This document shows positions 35,084-45,100 of a DNA stretch of 64,000 nt, piece by piece. Location of the stretch: positions 32,289-96,288 of the forward strand of contig JAFOYE010000013.1 of the NCBI GenBank assembly GCA_017391525.1. Direction: 5' to 3'. How positions within the stretch are numbered: the first letter of the stretch is position 1; each line of letters opens with the position of its first letter. The notes under the pieces are model-generated. The model was not told the origin of the DNA, made no database searches, and saw only the letters and a program-made list of their open reading frames with translations. The position numbers and the translations under genes were made by a program. The DNA comes from Paludibacteraceae bacterium (GTDB lineage: Bacteria > Bacteroidota > Bacteroidia > Bacteroidales > Paludibacteraceae).

Positions 35084-35098
35084 GCTATTAGGAGATTA

Positions 35099-37435
35099 TC
35101 ATAGTTCAACCACAGTTATCCCCGCTCCACCTCTATCTGGATCGCCGTCATGAAAATGCATATCACCACTATGCAACTTACGCATTGTCTTTTGTCTTTC
35201 AGCTAAATAGTCACGCACAACTTGTTTAAGTGCTCCAGTACCTGTTCCATGTAAGATGGTTACCATCTCAGCATTCACCATTAACGCATCATCAATATAT
35301 GCAATCAGCACTTCAAGAGCTTCATCCACACGCAACCCACGAATATCTAACTCTCGCGAGAAAGACAATTTGCGGCGACGTAGCTCATCAGCCACACTGC
35401 TAGCCACCATTCTTGGTTTCAGAGTATTGGTTTCTTGAATCAGTTTCGCAGGATTCTTAGTTAGAATCTTCAAATCACTTAAATCGCGAAGTACACTACC
35501 CTGCTTTTTCGTCGTGGTATTTGTGGAAGAAGGTTTAGCTACTTTCGTAGATTTCTCCTCTACTTTGGACTTCAAATTCTCTACTTTCTGTCTAGCTTGT
35601 TGAGTAGCCTTCTTCTCCGCTTTTGCTTCCTTTATTTCTCGAATGGTTCTTTCTATAGTTGCATTACTCTTCTTGAGCAAATCAGCAGCCTGTTGGTTTG
35701 CTTCTTCAATAATGGCTCTTTTCTTGGCCTTAATGCCAGCCATTTGCTCCTCATAATGCGCTATTTTCTCCTCAAGATGCTTCTCTTTTTGGCGGATATT
35801 CTGTCGTTTATTCTCCCAATACCTCTTGTCGCGAGCAATATCCTGTAGTTGTTTATCATAATCAATATGCTCTTCACCCACTATATCCGTTGCCCGTTGA
35901 ATAATCCGATCAGGTAAGCCTATTTGTCGTGCAATCTCTACAGCAAAACTACTACCAGCCTGTCCAATAGACAATTGGAACAGAGGTTTTAGCTGTCCTC
36001 TATCATATAACATTGCACCATTGATAATACCATTACTACGCTCAGCCAAATGCTTGAGATTAGTATAGTGAGTCGTGATTACACCATAGGCTTTTTGTTC
36101 GTTGAGTTGCGTCAATACGGCCTCAGCAATTGCACCACCTATCAATGGTTCTGTACCCGTGCCGAACTCATCAATTAAAAGTAAGGTTCTGCCATTGGCA
36201 TATCTCACAAAATGCTTCATATTGCGAAGATGGGATGAATAGGTTGACAAATCGTCTTCGATAGATTGCTCATCACCAATATCAAGTAACAACTTCTCAA
36301 AGAAGCCCATCTCGCTGGCTTCACTCAGCGGTACCGCTAAACCACATTGTAACATATACTGCAGCAAGGCCACAGTTTTCAAGCAAACAGATTTACCACC
36401 CGCATTTGGACCACTTATGACTAAGATACGATTATCTGTAAGTCTAATAGATAGGGGAACCACTTCTCTACCCTGCTTACGAAAATTGAGTAATAAAATA
36501 GGATGTCTTGCCTCGCGCCAATCAAGCATGGGTTTGTTGTGTACTTCAGGTACAATAGCCTCAATATCAGCAGCAAATAATGCCTTAGCACGCAGGAAGT
36601 CAACATCGGCTAAGAATTGTTCACTAGCCAATATCTTAGGTATTTCCGGGCGTATGTATTCGGTCATTTCCAGCAGAATACGCATCCGCTCACGGCGCTC
36701 TTCACCCTCTAGTTCTCGTATTCTGTTATTAGCTTCAACTACTTGCTGAGGCTCGATAAAAACGGTTTTACCAGTAGCAGACTCATCATGTACAATACCA
36801 CCAATTTTTCGCTTATATGCAGGTGGTACTGGTAATACTAATCGTCCCTCACGCATGGTAGGTGCCGCATCTTTTTCTAGTAGTCCTTCGGCTTGTGCTT
36901 GACGTAGGATAGCATTAAGAGCGCGACTAACAGAACCTTGCGATTGGGCAATATCCTTTCGAATACGAGCTAGTTCGGGGGATGCCGAATCTTTCATCTT
37001 GCCATAACGGTCAATGATGCGGTCTATCTCTGCGATCAGATGATTAGGAAAAGAGATAAGTGGTAAAGAAGCTAATAGCGGATATTTTTCTTTATCTAGT
37101 AAAGTGAAAAAACGCTCTAACTGTCCTACATAATCCAGCATCTTGCGCAACGAGAACAACTCACTCTCGTCCAAAAATAGCCCCTCAATTCGTATGCGCG
37201 ATAGAGCTTCACGTAGGTCATAAATATCCCCTTGTGGAAACGATAGCGTACTATCAACTAACACCCGCATCATTTCACGTAGGTGTGCTAGCCGATTTTT
37301 AGCAGAATTATAATGATTTACCCACGACATCTCGTCCACTCTTTCTTTTCCAAGTGGCGAGCTACAAAATCCCTTTAGGCAGTCACGAATGACGTGAAAA
37401 TCAATCTTCTGCTCAATGTTTTGAGGATAAATCAT
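35099..37435 (-). CDS. mutS2: Endonuclease MutS2
   Basis: The protein has 778 residues. After an N-terminal core/lever region, the ATPase domain shows Walker A SGPNAGGKSV (about 340-350), Walker B LLLIDEFGTGTEP and the trans-acting ITTHYTNLKHLA. A long coiled coil (about 510-620; charged KRYWENKRQNIRQKEKHLEEKI and KEAKAEKKATQQARQK) leads to a C-terminal Smr nuclease domain (about 700-778; LDIRGLRVDEALEVLIAYIDDA, ILHGTGTGALKQVVRDYL). MutS2 is not part of mismatch repair; it suppresses recombination and, in some bacteria, acts on collided ribosomes. It is probably co-transcribed with the lipoprotein upstream and folK downstream. Confidence 0.95.
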   Translation of the reverse strand: MIYPQNIEQKIDFHVIRDCLKGFCSSPLGKERVDEMSWVNHYNSAKNRLAHLREMMRVLVDSTLSFPQGDIYDLREALSRIRIEGLFLDESELFSLRKMLDYVGQLERFFTLLDKEKYPLLASLPLISFPNHLIAEIDRIIDRYGKMKDSASPELARIRKDIAQSQGSVSRALNAILRQAQAEGLLEKDAAPTMREGRLVLPVPPAYKRKIGGIVHDESATGKTVFIEPQQVVEANNRIRELEGEERRERMRILLEMTEYIRPEIPKILASEQFLADVDFLRAKALFAADIEAIVPEVHNKPMLDWREARHPILLLNFRKQGREVVPLSIRLTDNRILVISGPNAGGKSVCLKTVALLQYMLQCGLAVPLSEASEMGFFEKLLLDIGDEQSIEDDLSTYSSHLRNMKHFVRYANGRTLLLIDEFGTGTEPLIGGAIAEAVLTQLNEQKAYGVITTHYTNLKHLAERSNGIINGAMLYDRGQLKPLFQLSIGQAGSSFAVEIARQIGLPDRIIQRATDIVGEEHIDYDKQLQDIARDKRYWENKRQNIRQKEKHLEEKIAHYEEQMAGIKAKKRAIIEEANQQAADLLKKSNATIERTIREIKEAKAEKKATQQARQKVENLKSKVEEKSTKVAKPSSTNTTTKKQGSVLRDLSDLKILTKNPAKLIQETNTLKPRMVASSVADELRRRKLSFSRELDIRGLRVDEALEVLIAYIDDALMVNAEMVTILHGTGTGALKQVVRDYLAERQKTMRKLHSGDMHFHDGDPDRGGAGITVVEL

Positions 37436-37461
37436 ATATCGTTGCTCTAGATGGCAGAGGC

Positions 37462-37908
37462 TTATGGTTTGGTGATGACGATATCAAACTCCATAGCCTC
37501 TGGATTGATATTCACATCCTCCTCGTACGCGAAGTCGCTGGCACGGAAATTGAACTCTGCCCAACCTTTACCATAAGTAAAGTCAACCGTCTCAGTCCAG
37601 AAAATCCAATTGTCATTGATATAGTCCTCCTTGTGCATCACATAAGGAAGTGCGTGCTTGCGAGCGTAATAGCTATCATAGCGATCCTTAACGAGATAGG
37701 CTTTGACCTCTCCTTTTTCAAACACAGCACTGGTAATCTCAGGCACATCAACACCCGCATAGAAGTAATTGTTGTTGCCTTGATTAGAATATTTCCAATC
37801 AGTGGCTTTGACCCTAACAGTGATGGTTTTCATCGTTGTACTGGGTTGCTCCACAACTGTACAACTCGCCATGCACAGGATAAGTGCAAAGAAAAGAAAC
37901 TTTTTCAT
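37462..37908 (-). CDS. Small lipoprotein of unknown function
   Basis: The protein has 148 residues. The signal MKKFLFFALILCMASC has a clear lipobox (M-A-S-C) with Cys16. The mature part is a single beta-rich domain (MKTITVRVKATDWKY, FYAGVDVPEITSAVFEKGEVKAYLV, WFWTETVDFTYGKGWAEFNFRAS-like segments). I do not recognise the family with confidence. It has its own well-formed promoter (37936-37967) and is followed by mutS2 after 26 bp, so it probably heads the mutS2-folK transcript. Confidence 0.7.
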   Translation of the reverse strand: MKKFLFFALILCMASCTVVEQPSTTMKTITVRVKATDWKYSNQGNNNYFYAGVDVPEITSAVFEKGEVKAYLVKDRYDSYYARKHALPYVMHKEDYINDNWIFWTETVDFTYGKGWAEFNFRASDFAYEEDVNINPEAMEFDIVITKP

Positions 37909-37935
37909 ACTATAAATAATTTAATTATTTTGCTG

Positions 37936-37967
37936 CAAAGTTATATAATTTTTTACAAATGAGCAAA
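37936..37967 (-). promoter_or_regulatory. Promoter of the lipoprotein-mutS2-folK unit
   Basis: Minus strand: TTTG at 37967-37964, 20 bp, TAACTTTG at 37943-37936. TTTG is followed by CTCATTT, so there is no TATAT extension. Confidence 0.75.
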
Positions 37968-37982
37968 TTTTCACTTTAAATT

Positions 37983-40900
37983 TCAAACTTGTACGCTAAA
38001 ATCAAGCGTTTTGTCCAGTCGTTGGTATTGTAGCCAATGGTAGAAGTCGTATGTAATCTTGATGGATGGAGCGTTGAAGGTGATGAGATTTTGCTTGGTG
38101 TCATCGTATATCTCCATATGTAACAAGGTATTACCATGGTTATTGTTGCACATATCCGTCAATTCTTCGATCAAGGTTGGTTGTACCTTATCTAGAGGGA
38201 TGTGCATTGTGATGGATTGTAGTTGGTTGGTCGCATCCTGGATGAGGGATACCTGTTGCACTGCAAAGGTATACTGTGCTTGCTCAAGTGGCTGAGGTTT
38301 GAAGAACTTGTAATAGTGTCCTTTTTGCTTGATGGAACAATGGATGATAACGTATACATTGGTTTTGAGTAAAGCCGCATACTGCTTGTATTCCTCTCCA
38401 AATAATGTAAACTGATAGTTACCCGTATAATCCTCTATGGTATATCTGCCGAAGAGGTTACCTTTAGAGCTGGTCAATTCCTCCGCCGATGTAATGATTC
38501 CTCCCAATCGGAATGTTTGATTCTCGTGCTGAGCAATCCATTCGTTAGGCAGGATCGGTTGTTTGTCAGTATCCTCGGTGTTTTCTTGCGGCACGAAAGC
38601 CTTGCGAGCTTCAGGTGTTCTCCAAGCTTCAAATTGGTTGAGTTCAGCCGCTGTAATATTGCACATCTCATTGATTTCGAAGCACCATTCGTCTAGTGGG
38701 TGAGCGGATAGGAAGATGCCAATGAGTGTTTTCTCCTTGTTGAGACGCTCGATGGTAGACCATCTAGCTGCTTTTGGCAATTCTGGATGCTGTATCTCAA
38801 TACCGAAGTCACCTCCTAAGTCACCAAAGAGTGAATTCGTTTGTGAGTTTTTATCTTGCTGGAACTTATTGCCATATCTCATGAGTGATTCTAGGACGTT
38901 TTCACCCTTGCTATTGACGTCAAAGAGTTGCTCTCTATACATGTCAGTAAAGCAGTCGAATGCTCCTGCTAGGGCAAGATTTTCGACGGTTTTTCGGTTG
39001 CATGCTTGGAGGTTGACTCTCTCAAGGAAATCAAAGATACTGAGGAACTTACCATTCTTAGCACGTTCTTGAAGAATGGCTTCGACGGCAGCCTCTCCTA
39101 CTCCCTTTATACCTCCTAATCCAAAACGGATATCACCATTGCCATTTACAGTGAAATTCATTTCTGACTCATTAACATCAGGTGCAAGTACGGATATTTT
39201 CATGTTTTTACACTCATCCATGAATTTAGTTACATCCTTAATGTCATCCTTAGCTACAGTCAAGTTGGCTGCCATAAACTCAGCAGGATAATGCGCCTTG
39301 AGATAAGCTGTTTGGTAGGCTACCCAGGAGTAACATGCAGCGTGCGATTTGTTGAATGCGTAGGAAGCGAACTTCTCCCAGTCAGCCCAGATTTTCTCCA
39401 GAATCTTCTCGTTGTGTCCGTTGCTCTTGCCGCCATTGATGAACTTAGGTTTCAACTCCTCCAACATCTTCATGATCTTCTTACCCATTGCTTTACGCAA
39501 CTGGTCGCTCTCTCCTCGGGTGAAGTTGGCCAAAAGTCGTGAGAGCAACATGACCTGCTCTTGGTAGACGGTAACGCCATAGGTATCCTTGAGGTATTTC
39601 TCCATGACCGGGATATCGTATGTCACAGGTTCGAGGCCGTGTTTACGACGGATAAACTGCGGGATATAGTCCATAGGTCCTGGACGATAGAGTGCGTTCA
39701 TGGCGATGAGGTCGCCCATGACGGTAGGTTTGAGTTCCTTCATGTACTTACGCATGCCTAGGGACTCGAACTGGAAGACTCCGACTGTGCGGCCTTCTTG
39801 GAAGAGTTTGTAGGTATCTGCATCCTCGATGGATACGTGGTCGATATCGACTTTCTCGCCGCGTGCTTTCTCAATATTCTTAAGGCACTCCTTGATGATG
39901 GTGAGTGTTTTGAGTCCAAGGAAGTCCATTTTGATGAGTCCGACGCTTTCGACGACGTGTCCATCGTACTCGGTGACCAGAACTCGTTTGCCAGACTCGC
40001 GATCTTCGACGGTAGATAGTGGAACGTAGTTGGTGAGATCATCGGCACCGATGATGATACCGCAAGCGTGCACGCCAACTTGACGGATGGTGTCCTCTAG
40101 TTGTGCAGCATATCGCAGCATATCGCGGATCTCGGGTTCATCTCCATTGAGCATTGAACGGAGTTCGTCGACATACTTATAGCAGTTTTTGAGATTGACT
40201 TTAGGTGATTTACCCTTCTCGTCCTTGATGTTATCCGGGAAGCTCTTCTCGGGTATGAATGATTTGATTTCATTGACACGACTCAGTGGTACACGTTGTA
40301 CTCGTCCTACGTCCGCGATGGCCGATTTGGTAGCCATGGTGCCATAGGTGATGATATGTGCGACTTGTGTGTGTCCATACTTATCACTTACCCAGTCCAG
40401 GACTTTGGCACGACCGGCATCGTCGAAGTCGGTATCGATATCGGGTAGTGAGATACGATCAGGGTTGAGGAAGCGCTCGAATAGTAGGTCGTATTTGAGT
40501 GGATCAAGGTCGGTGATGCGTAGGCAGTATGCTACCACAGAACCAGCCGCACTACCACGACCAGGACCGACGCTGACACCCAGTTCCTCGCGGGCAGCAC
40601 GTATGAAGTCCATCACAATAAGGAAGTAACCTGGGAATCCCATGGTTTTCATGATGTGTAGTTCGAACTTGATGCGCTCTTGCTGTTCGTCGGTCAAGGT
40701 ATCTCCATAGCGTACTTGTGCGCCTTTATAAGTAAGGTGTGCGAGGTAGTCCGCTTCTAGTTTGATACGATATAGTTTGTCATAGCCTCCGAGATTTTTG
40801 ATTTTCTTTTCTCCGTCTTCTCGACTCATGATTTCGTTGCCATTCTCGTCACGAGTGAACTCGTTGTATAAATCATCGTGTGTGAAACGCTCACGATATT

Positions 40901-41930
40901 GTTCTTCAGTAGCAAAATCCTCAGGAATAGGGAATTTAGGCATCAGCGGTCCAGAATCAATGTCATATATCTCCACTTTGTCAACGATCTCTTGTGTGTT
41001 GGCAAGTGCCTGAGGTATATCACCGAAGATCTCGGCCATTTCTTCTGGGGACTTCAACCACTCCTGTTTGGTATAGTGCATACGATCCGTATCATCGATA
41101 AAATGGTTGGTAGAAACACAAATGAGGTGGTCGTGTGCTTCAGCATGCTCTTCCTCGACGAAGTGTACGTCGTTGGTAGCTATGATCTTGATGTCATATC
41201 GGCGAGCTATCTCTATGAGCACTTGGTTGACATCGATCTGTTTTTGATAGACCATTCGGTCTGCTCCTGGTTTATCAGTTTGATGACGTTGGATTTCGAT
41301 ATAATAATCCTCTCCAAAAATGCTTTTGAACCAAAGGGCCGTTTCGATAGCTGCTTGGTAGCGCTCTTCGAAAGGTGTATCGGGCGAAAGGTTGTTGCCC
41401 TCCATGACTTTCTGCGACATTTCTCCACCTAGGCAGGCAGAGCAGCAGATGATACCTTCGTGAAACTCCGTGAGGAGCTCTTTGTCGATACGAGGACGTC
41501 GGTAATAGCAGTCGTCCATGAAGCTTTCGCTGACAATCTTGCAGAGGTTATGGTATCCGGTTTTGTTTTTGGCCAGAAGAACCAAGTGCCATCCGCTTTG
41601 GTCGACGATATACTGTTTGCCTTCGGCGCTGATGGCCTTGAGGTCTTTGTCACGATCTTTGCGTCCACGGCGTGCGCAGTATGCTTCTACGCCGACAATG
41701 GGTTTGAAAGGAACAAAATCGATTCCTTTCTCCTGCGCTTCGGTTTTTAGGTTCTTGTTGGTTTTCTTAGCGCAGTCCAATAGTTCCTTGATACCATACA
41801 TACATCCATGGTCAGTCAGTGCAATGGCATGCATACCTGTTTGGAGGCATTTGTTGATTAGGTCAGGAACCTTGCTCATTCCGTCGAGTACGGAATAGTG
41901 CGAGTGTACGTGTAAGTGAGTAAAATTCAT
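37983..41930 (-). CDS. dnaE: DNA polymerase III alpha subunit
   Basis: The replicative polymerase, 1315 residues, full length. The N-terminal PHP domain (HLHVHSHYSVLDGMSKV, ALTDHGCMYGI, VGVEAYCA) keeps its His/Asp metal ligands. The polymerase core has SVGPGRGSAAGS and the catalytic aspartates in LPDIDTDFDD at about residue 495, with the third catalytic Asp probably in the following palm (EYDGHVVESVGLIKMDFLGLKTL). Helix-hairpin-helix (FGLGGIKGVGEAAVEAIL) and an OB domain (FRLGGIITSAEELTSSKGNLFGRYTIEDYTG) follow. It is not PolC, as there is no inserted exonuclease. It is probably transcribed from yidC through the small outer-membrane gene. Confidence 0.97.
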   Translation of the reverse strand: MNFTHLHVHSHYSVLDGMSKVPDLINKCLQTGMHAIALTDHGCMYGIKELLDCAKKTNKNLKTEAQEKGIDFVPFKPIVGVEAYCARRGRKDRDKDLKAISAEGKQYIVDQSGWHLVLLAKNKTGYHNLCKIVSESFMDDCYYRRPRIDKELLTEFHEGIICCSACLGGEMSQKVMEGNNLSPDTPFEERYQAAIETALWFKSIFGEDYYIEIQRHQTDKPGADRMVYQKQIDVNQVLIEIARRYDIKIIATNDVHFVEEEHAEAHDHLICVSTNHFIDDTDRMHYTKQEWLKSPEEMAEIFGDIPQALANTQEIVDKVEIYDIDSGPLMPKFPIPEDFATEEQYRERFTHDDLYNEFTRDENGNEIMSREDGEKKIKNLGGYDKLYRIKLEADYLAHLTYKGAQVRYGDTLTDEQQERIKFELHIMKTMGFPGYFLIVMDFIRAAREELGVSVGPGRGSAAGSVVAYCLRITDLDPLKYDLLFERFLNPDRISLPDIDTDFDDAGRAKVLDWVSDKYGHTQVAHIITYGTMATKSAIADVGRVQRVPLSRVNEIKSFIPEKSFPDNIKDEKGKSPKVNLKNCYKYVDELRSMLNGDEPEIRDMLRYAAQLEDTIRQVGVHACGIIIGADDLTNYVPLSTVEDRESGKRVLVTEYDGHVVESVGLIKMDFLGLKTLTIIKECLKNIEKARGEKVDIDHVSIEDADTYKLFQEGRTVGVFQFESLGMRKYMKELKPTVMGDLIAMNALYRPGPMDYIPQFIRRKHGLEPVTYDIPVMEKYLKDTYGVTVYQEQVMLLSRLLANFTRGESDQLRKAMGKKIMKMLEELKPKFINGGKSNGHNEKILEKIWADWEKFASYAFNKSHAACYSWVAYQTAYLKAHYPAEFMAANLTVAKDDIKDVTKFMDECKNMKISVLAPDVNESEMNFTVNGNGDIRFGLGGIKGVGEAAVEAILQERAKNGKFLSIFDFLERVNLQACNRKTVENLALAGAFDCFTDMYREQLFDVNSKGENVLESLMRYGNKFQQDKNSQTNSLFGDLGGDFGIEIQHPELPKAARWSTIERLNKEKTLIGIFLSAHPLDEWCFEINEMCNITAAELNQFEAWRTPEARKAFVPQENTEDTDKQPILPNEWIAQHENQTFRLGGIITSAEELTSSKGNLFGRYTIEDYTGNYQFTLFGEEYKQYAALLKTNVYVIIHCSIKQKGHYYKFFKPQPLEQAQYTFAVQQVSLIQDATNQLQSITMHIPLDKVQPTLIEELTDMCNNNHGNTLLHMEIYDDTKQNLITFNAPSIKITYDFYHWLQYQRLDKTLDFSVQV

Positions 41931-41954
41931 TGTTTTAATGTTTAGGTTTTATTG

Positions 41955-42704
41955 TTAATTAAAAAACAAACTGAGTCCGATAGAAACAGTTATAGGACCA
42001 GATGGGTGTTTGATTTGTTGTTGTTTGATGGCAGCCTGTTCGATGATGGTAGGCATGAGGTGTTGGGTATAAGCTGCTTCGGCAAAAATACTGAAGTTAG
42101 AGAATATAAACCACTCCACTCCGGCAGATAGTCGCAAGGTGGGTGTGACGTGGTCATAGTTGGACATAGTGTAGGAGGGTTCCGTGGTGGAGGAGTTCAG
42201 GGTTTCAGGGGTGACGTTTTTGACGGTAGCAATAGAGACACCCGGTTGAACACTGACAAAGAGGTCCCATGGATGGAAGTAAGGGTTTTGATAAAAAGCC
42301 TTGATATCCTTGACCAATGGGAATCTATAACCTACACTAATACCCACTTCGTTGTACCACACTTCGCCATTGATGATATTGGTGGATTGAATATGGAGTG
42401 AGTCATACTTGTTGCTATGGGTATCGTAGGTGATGTATACAAAAGTACCATAGTTCTTGTGATGACGCCATCCAAGACGCATAGCAGAATTGAATGTAGG
42501 TCCTTCGATGCCGTTGGGTGTAAATCCTACACCGAGCACAGTAGGTAGGTCGAGTGCGTCGAAGAAGTCGCCAAAGGTGTATTTCTTAGGCGTATTTACC
42601 AACTCTGTCTCATTGGAAGACGAAACGATACTATCGCTCGTATTTTGAGCGAACAGCCCCACGCTCCATAAGGAACATAGGGCTATTAGAAGATACTTAT
42701 TCAT
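41955..42704 (-). CDS. Outer-membrane beta-barrel protein of unknown function
   Basis: The protein has 249 residues. The signal peptide MNKYLLIALCSLWSVGLFAQ is followed by strands with alternating hydrophobic residues (VLGVGFTPNGIEGPTF, GTFVYITYDTH, VWYNEVGISVGYRFPL, TPTLRLSAGVEWFIFSNFSIFAEAAYTQHL). The protein ends ITVSIGLSLFFN, close to the terminal aromatic typical of barrels. It lies between yidC and dnaE; co-transcription is likely, but no functional link is known. Precise family not recognised. Confidence 0.65.
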   Translation of the reverse strand: MNKYLLIALCSLWSVGLFAQNTSDSIVSSSNETELVNTPKKYTFGDFFDALDLPTVLGVGFTPNGIEGPTFNSAMRLGWRHHKNYGTFVYITYDTHSNKYDSLHIQSTNIINGEVWYNEVGISVGYRFPLVKDIKAFYQNPYFHPWDLFVSVQPGVSIATVKNVTPETLNSSTTEPSYTMSNYDHVTPTLRLSAGVEWFIFSNFSIFAEAAYTQHLMPTIIEQAAIKQQQIKHPSGPITVSIGLSLFFN

Positions 42705-42728
42705 TTGTTATCAATTGCTTGATGAATA

Positions 42729-44672
42729 TTAGCGCATTTTCTTTTGTTGCTCTTTTGCTCGCTCACGTGCTAGGCGTTGTTGTTCGCGTTGCATAGCCTC
42801 AAGTTTCTCTGCGAAACGAGATTTCTTAGGGGTTTTCTTTGCATTCGCTTCCATTTGAGCTAGAAGTTTTTTATCATCGATAGCCCAACGGAAGATCATT
42901 GTTTGCAAGATTGTAAAGAGCAAACTGAGGAAGTAGTAGTAACTCAAACCTGCTGCATAATCATTGAAGAAGAATAGGAACATCAATGGCATGAGATACA
43001 TGAGCCACTTCATGAACTTCATCTCTTGACCTGCAGATTGTGTTTGCATTGTGATGTGTGTATAGATGATATTAACTACTGTCATGATCAAACAGAACAA
43101 ACTGAGGTGTGTTCCGAAGATTGGAATAGGCGTTTCCCAAGTGATGATTGCATCATAAGTAGAAAGGTCATCAGCCCAGAGGAGTGATTGGCCACGCAAC
43201 TCAATAGCGGTTGGCAAGAACCAGAACATAGCCATCAACACAGGGAATTGGAACAACATTGGCAAACAACCTGATAGTGGACTAACACCAGCTTTTTGAT
43301 AGAGTTGCATGGTAGCTTGTTGACGCTCTTGCATGCGCTCTGGTGGATACTTAGCGTTGATCTCATCCAATTGTGGTTTGAGTACACGCATCTTAGCGCT
43401 AGACTTGTTAGAAGCGTAGACAAATGGCAATAGGATGAGCTTGATAACCAATGTCATCAACAAGATCACAATACCAATATGTAAGCCCCATGAAGTGAAG
43501 AGATCGAACATTGGGATAACCAAAATCTTGTTGATCCAAGACACGATCTTCCAACCTAGAGGAACGATTTCATTAAGATATAATTTATCCTCATCCTCTT
43601 TACCATCATCATATGCAGCCAAGGTATTATAGTGGTTAGGACCCAAATAATATGAAAGATCAATTGGTTTGTTCTCATTCACATTGAATGGCAATGTTAC
43701 TTTGGTTTTATACTCCTTAATGTAACGTGTGTGCGCACCCGCAGGAGTAGACTCAAAAGTAGCAGATTTAAATGCCTCTCCAGCTATCATTACAGTGGAG
43801 AAGAATTGGTCTTTATGGGCTATCCATTTAATATCAACAGACTCTTGTCTAGATTCAGCCTCCAACTCACTGAGGTTTTCAGTTTCACCCTCTGTACCTG
43901 CGTACATATATTGGAGTTGAGAATATTTCTCCTCAAACTTACGTCCTTTCTCTTGTTGTGGGATACGTTGAATCCAATCCATCTCAAACCAAGAGGTACT
44001 TTGGCTTAAAACTTGATTGAGATTATGAGGAAGGATACTCATTGAGAACATATAGTCGTTTTCAGGCAATGTATACACAAAGTCAATGTAACTGTCTATC
44101 AAAGTGCTATCATTGCAAGCCTGCAAACGCATTACCAATTTAGATTTGTCCGTTTGTGGTTGTGGGACAAAGTACAAATCCCTAGTATTGATAACTCGGT
44201 TATCAATTGTATTCAAAGGGAAATTCAATTCATTCTCAAGGAAAAGAGTTGTGTCTTGTCCATCCACTTCGTAGATAGGTTGGAACAAACAGAGGGCATT
44301 AACCGAATCATGGTATGCTTTATACTCTTTCAGCTCAGCTTTAGCAATAAATCCACCCTTACGACTTACGCCTATCTTGATCAATTCATTCTCCAAATAG
44401 ACCATTCCATCCTCTCCGGTTGTAGCCATAGAGAAAGGACCATAATTATTCGATTGTACTTCCTCTGAAATATTTTGAACAGGGGCATCATTAGTCAAGT
44501 TCTGTTCTTGCTGTGAACTTTGAGCCTCAGCTTGCTGTAGTACAAGTGCTTGCTGAATCGAATCTTGTCTTTGACGTTCAGCTAGTTCCTCCTCAGAAGG
44601 ACGATTAAAAAATGAAAATCCAATGATTACGACGGCTATCAATCCAAAGCCAATCCACGTATTTTTATCCAT
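42729..44672 (-). CDS. yidC: Membrane protein insertase YidC
   Basis: Inserts and folds inner-membrane proteins with or without SecYEG. At 647 residues it has an N-terminal anchor (WIGFGLIAVVIIGFSFF), a large periplasmic beta domain (about 60-360) and the conserved five-helix insertase core (about 385-600; GLHIGIVILLMTLVIKLILLPFVYASNKSSAKMRVLKPQ with the groove Arg, QFPVLMAMFWFLP, and FNDYAAGLSYYYFLS). The C-terminus is long and basic (KKSRFAEKLEAMQREQQRLARERAKEQQKKMR), as expected for ribosome contact in this phylum. Confidence 0.96.
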   Translation of the reverse strand: MDKNTWIGFGLIAVVIIGFSFFNRPSEEELAERQRQDSIQQALVLQQAEAQSSQQEQNLTNDAPVQNISEEVQSNNYGPFSMATTGEDGMVYLENELIKIGVSRKGGFIAKAELKEYKAYHDSVNALCLFQPIYEVDGQDTTLFLENELNFPLNTIDNRVINTRDLYFVPQPQTDKSKLVMRLQACNDSTLIDSYIDFVYTLPENDYMFSMSILPHNLNQVLSQSTSWFEMDWIQRIPQQEKGRKFEEKYSQLQYMYAGTEGETENLSELEAESRQESVDIKWIAHKDQFFSTVMIAGEAFKSATFESTPAGAHTRYIKEYKTKVTLPFNVNENKPIDLSYYLGPNHYNTLAAYDDGKEDEDKLYLNEIVPLGWKIVSWINKILVIPMFDLFTSWGLHIGIVILLMTLVIKLILLPFVYASNKSSAKMRVLKPQLDEINAKYPPERMQERQQATMQLYQKAGVSPLSGCLPMLFQFPVLMAMFWFLPTAIELRGQSLLWADDLSTYDAIITWETPIPIFGTHLSLFCLIMTVVNIIYTHITMQTQSAGQEMKFMKWLMYLMPLMFLFFFNDYAAGLSYYYFLSLLFTILQTMIFRWAIDDKKLLAQMEANAKKTPKKSRFAEKLEAMQREQQRLARERAKEQQKKMR

Positions 44673-44733
44673 ATTCTTATTATATTATATTCGGTTAATA
44701 TTTGCCCAATGGCATATGACGCCAAAAATCGTG

Positions 44734-44764
44734 CAAAGTTACTAAAAAAAAACGGAATATGAAA
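44734..44764 (-). promoter_or_regulatory. Candidate promoter of yidC
   Basis: Minus strand: TTTC at 44764-44761, 19 bp, TAACTTTG at 44741-44734. The -7 box is perfect, but the -33 box is off by one base and one position. Confidence 0.5.
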
Positions 44765-44852
44765 GAAAAAGAACAAAAATCACGGATTTTACACCGTTTT
44801 TTGGCTCTACAATACAAAAAATGCACTTTTTTTGCATTTTTCTTCAAAAATA

Positions 44853-44884
44853 TTTGCGTATATGGATTTTTTGTAGTACCTTTG
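44853..44884 (+). promoter_or_regulatory. Promoter of tRNA-Pro
   Basis: TTTG at 44853-44856, 20 bp, TACCTTTG at 44877-44884, with the extension CGTATATGGA behind TTTG. The tRNA begins about 25 bp after the -7 box. Confidence 0.8.
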
Positions 44885-44909
44885 CACCCGCTTTCGAAAA
44901 GGAAGTGTG

Positions 44910-44984
44910 CGGGATGTAGTTCAGCCCGGTTAGAATGCCTGCTTTGGGAGCAGGAGGTCGTGAGTTCGAATCTCGCCATCCCGA
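44910..44984 (+). tRNA. tRNA-Pro (anticodon TGG)
   Basis: A complete cloverleaf: acceptor CGGGATG with CATCCCG and discriminator A, D arm around AGTTCAGCCCGGTTAGAAT, anticodon stem CCTGC-TTTGGGA-GCAGG with anticodon TGG, and T arm GTGAG-TTCGAAT-CTCGC. CCA is not encoded. It is a single-gene transcript between its own promoter and a terminator. Confidence 0.97.
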
Positions 44985-44990
44985 CTAACC

Positions 44991-45025
44991 AAGAAGAGAA
45001 ACAAATGAGTTTCTCTTCTTTTTTT
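44991..45025 (+). terminator. Terminator of tRNA-Pro
   Basis: A 12-bp perfect stem, AAGAAGAGAAAC (44991-45002) with GTTTCTCTTCTT (45009-45020), is followed by a T-run. Confidence 0.92.
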
Positions 45026-45048
45026 GCTATACCATGCACTAGTTATAA

Positions 45049-45077
45049 AATAAGGAGCACGTCACGTGCTCCTTATT
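45049..45077 (-). terminator. Terminator of the tamL-rnhB-sppA-lpxK-ABC operon
   Basis: A 13-bp perfect stem, AATAAGGAGCACG (45049-45061) with CGTGCTCCTTATT (45065-45077), has a 3-nt loop and lies just behind the ABC transporter stop. The minus-strand tail TTTATAAC is T-rich but interrupted. Confidence 0.8.
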
Positions 45078-45100
45078 AATTATTGTATGCTAAAAAGTAG

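Noticed and set aside
44695-45079. ORFs on both strands across the tRNA-Pro
   Set aside because: They read through the tRNA, its promoter and terminator hairpins and have no recognisable domain.
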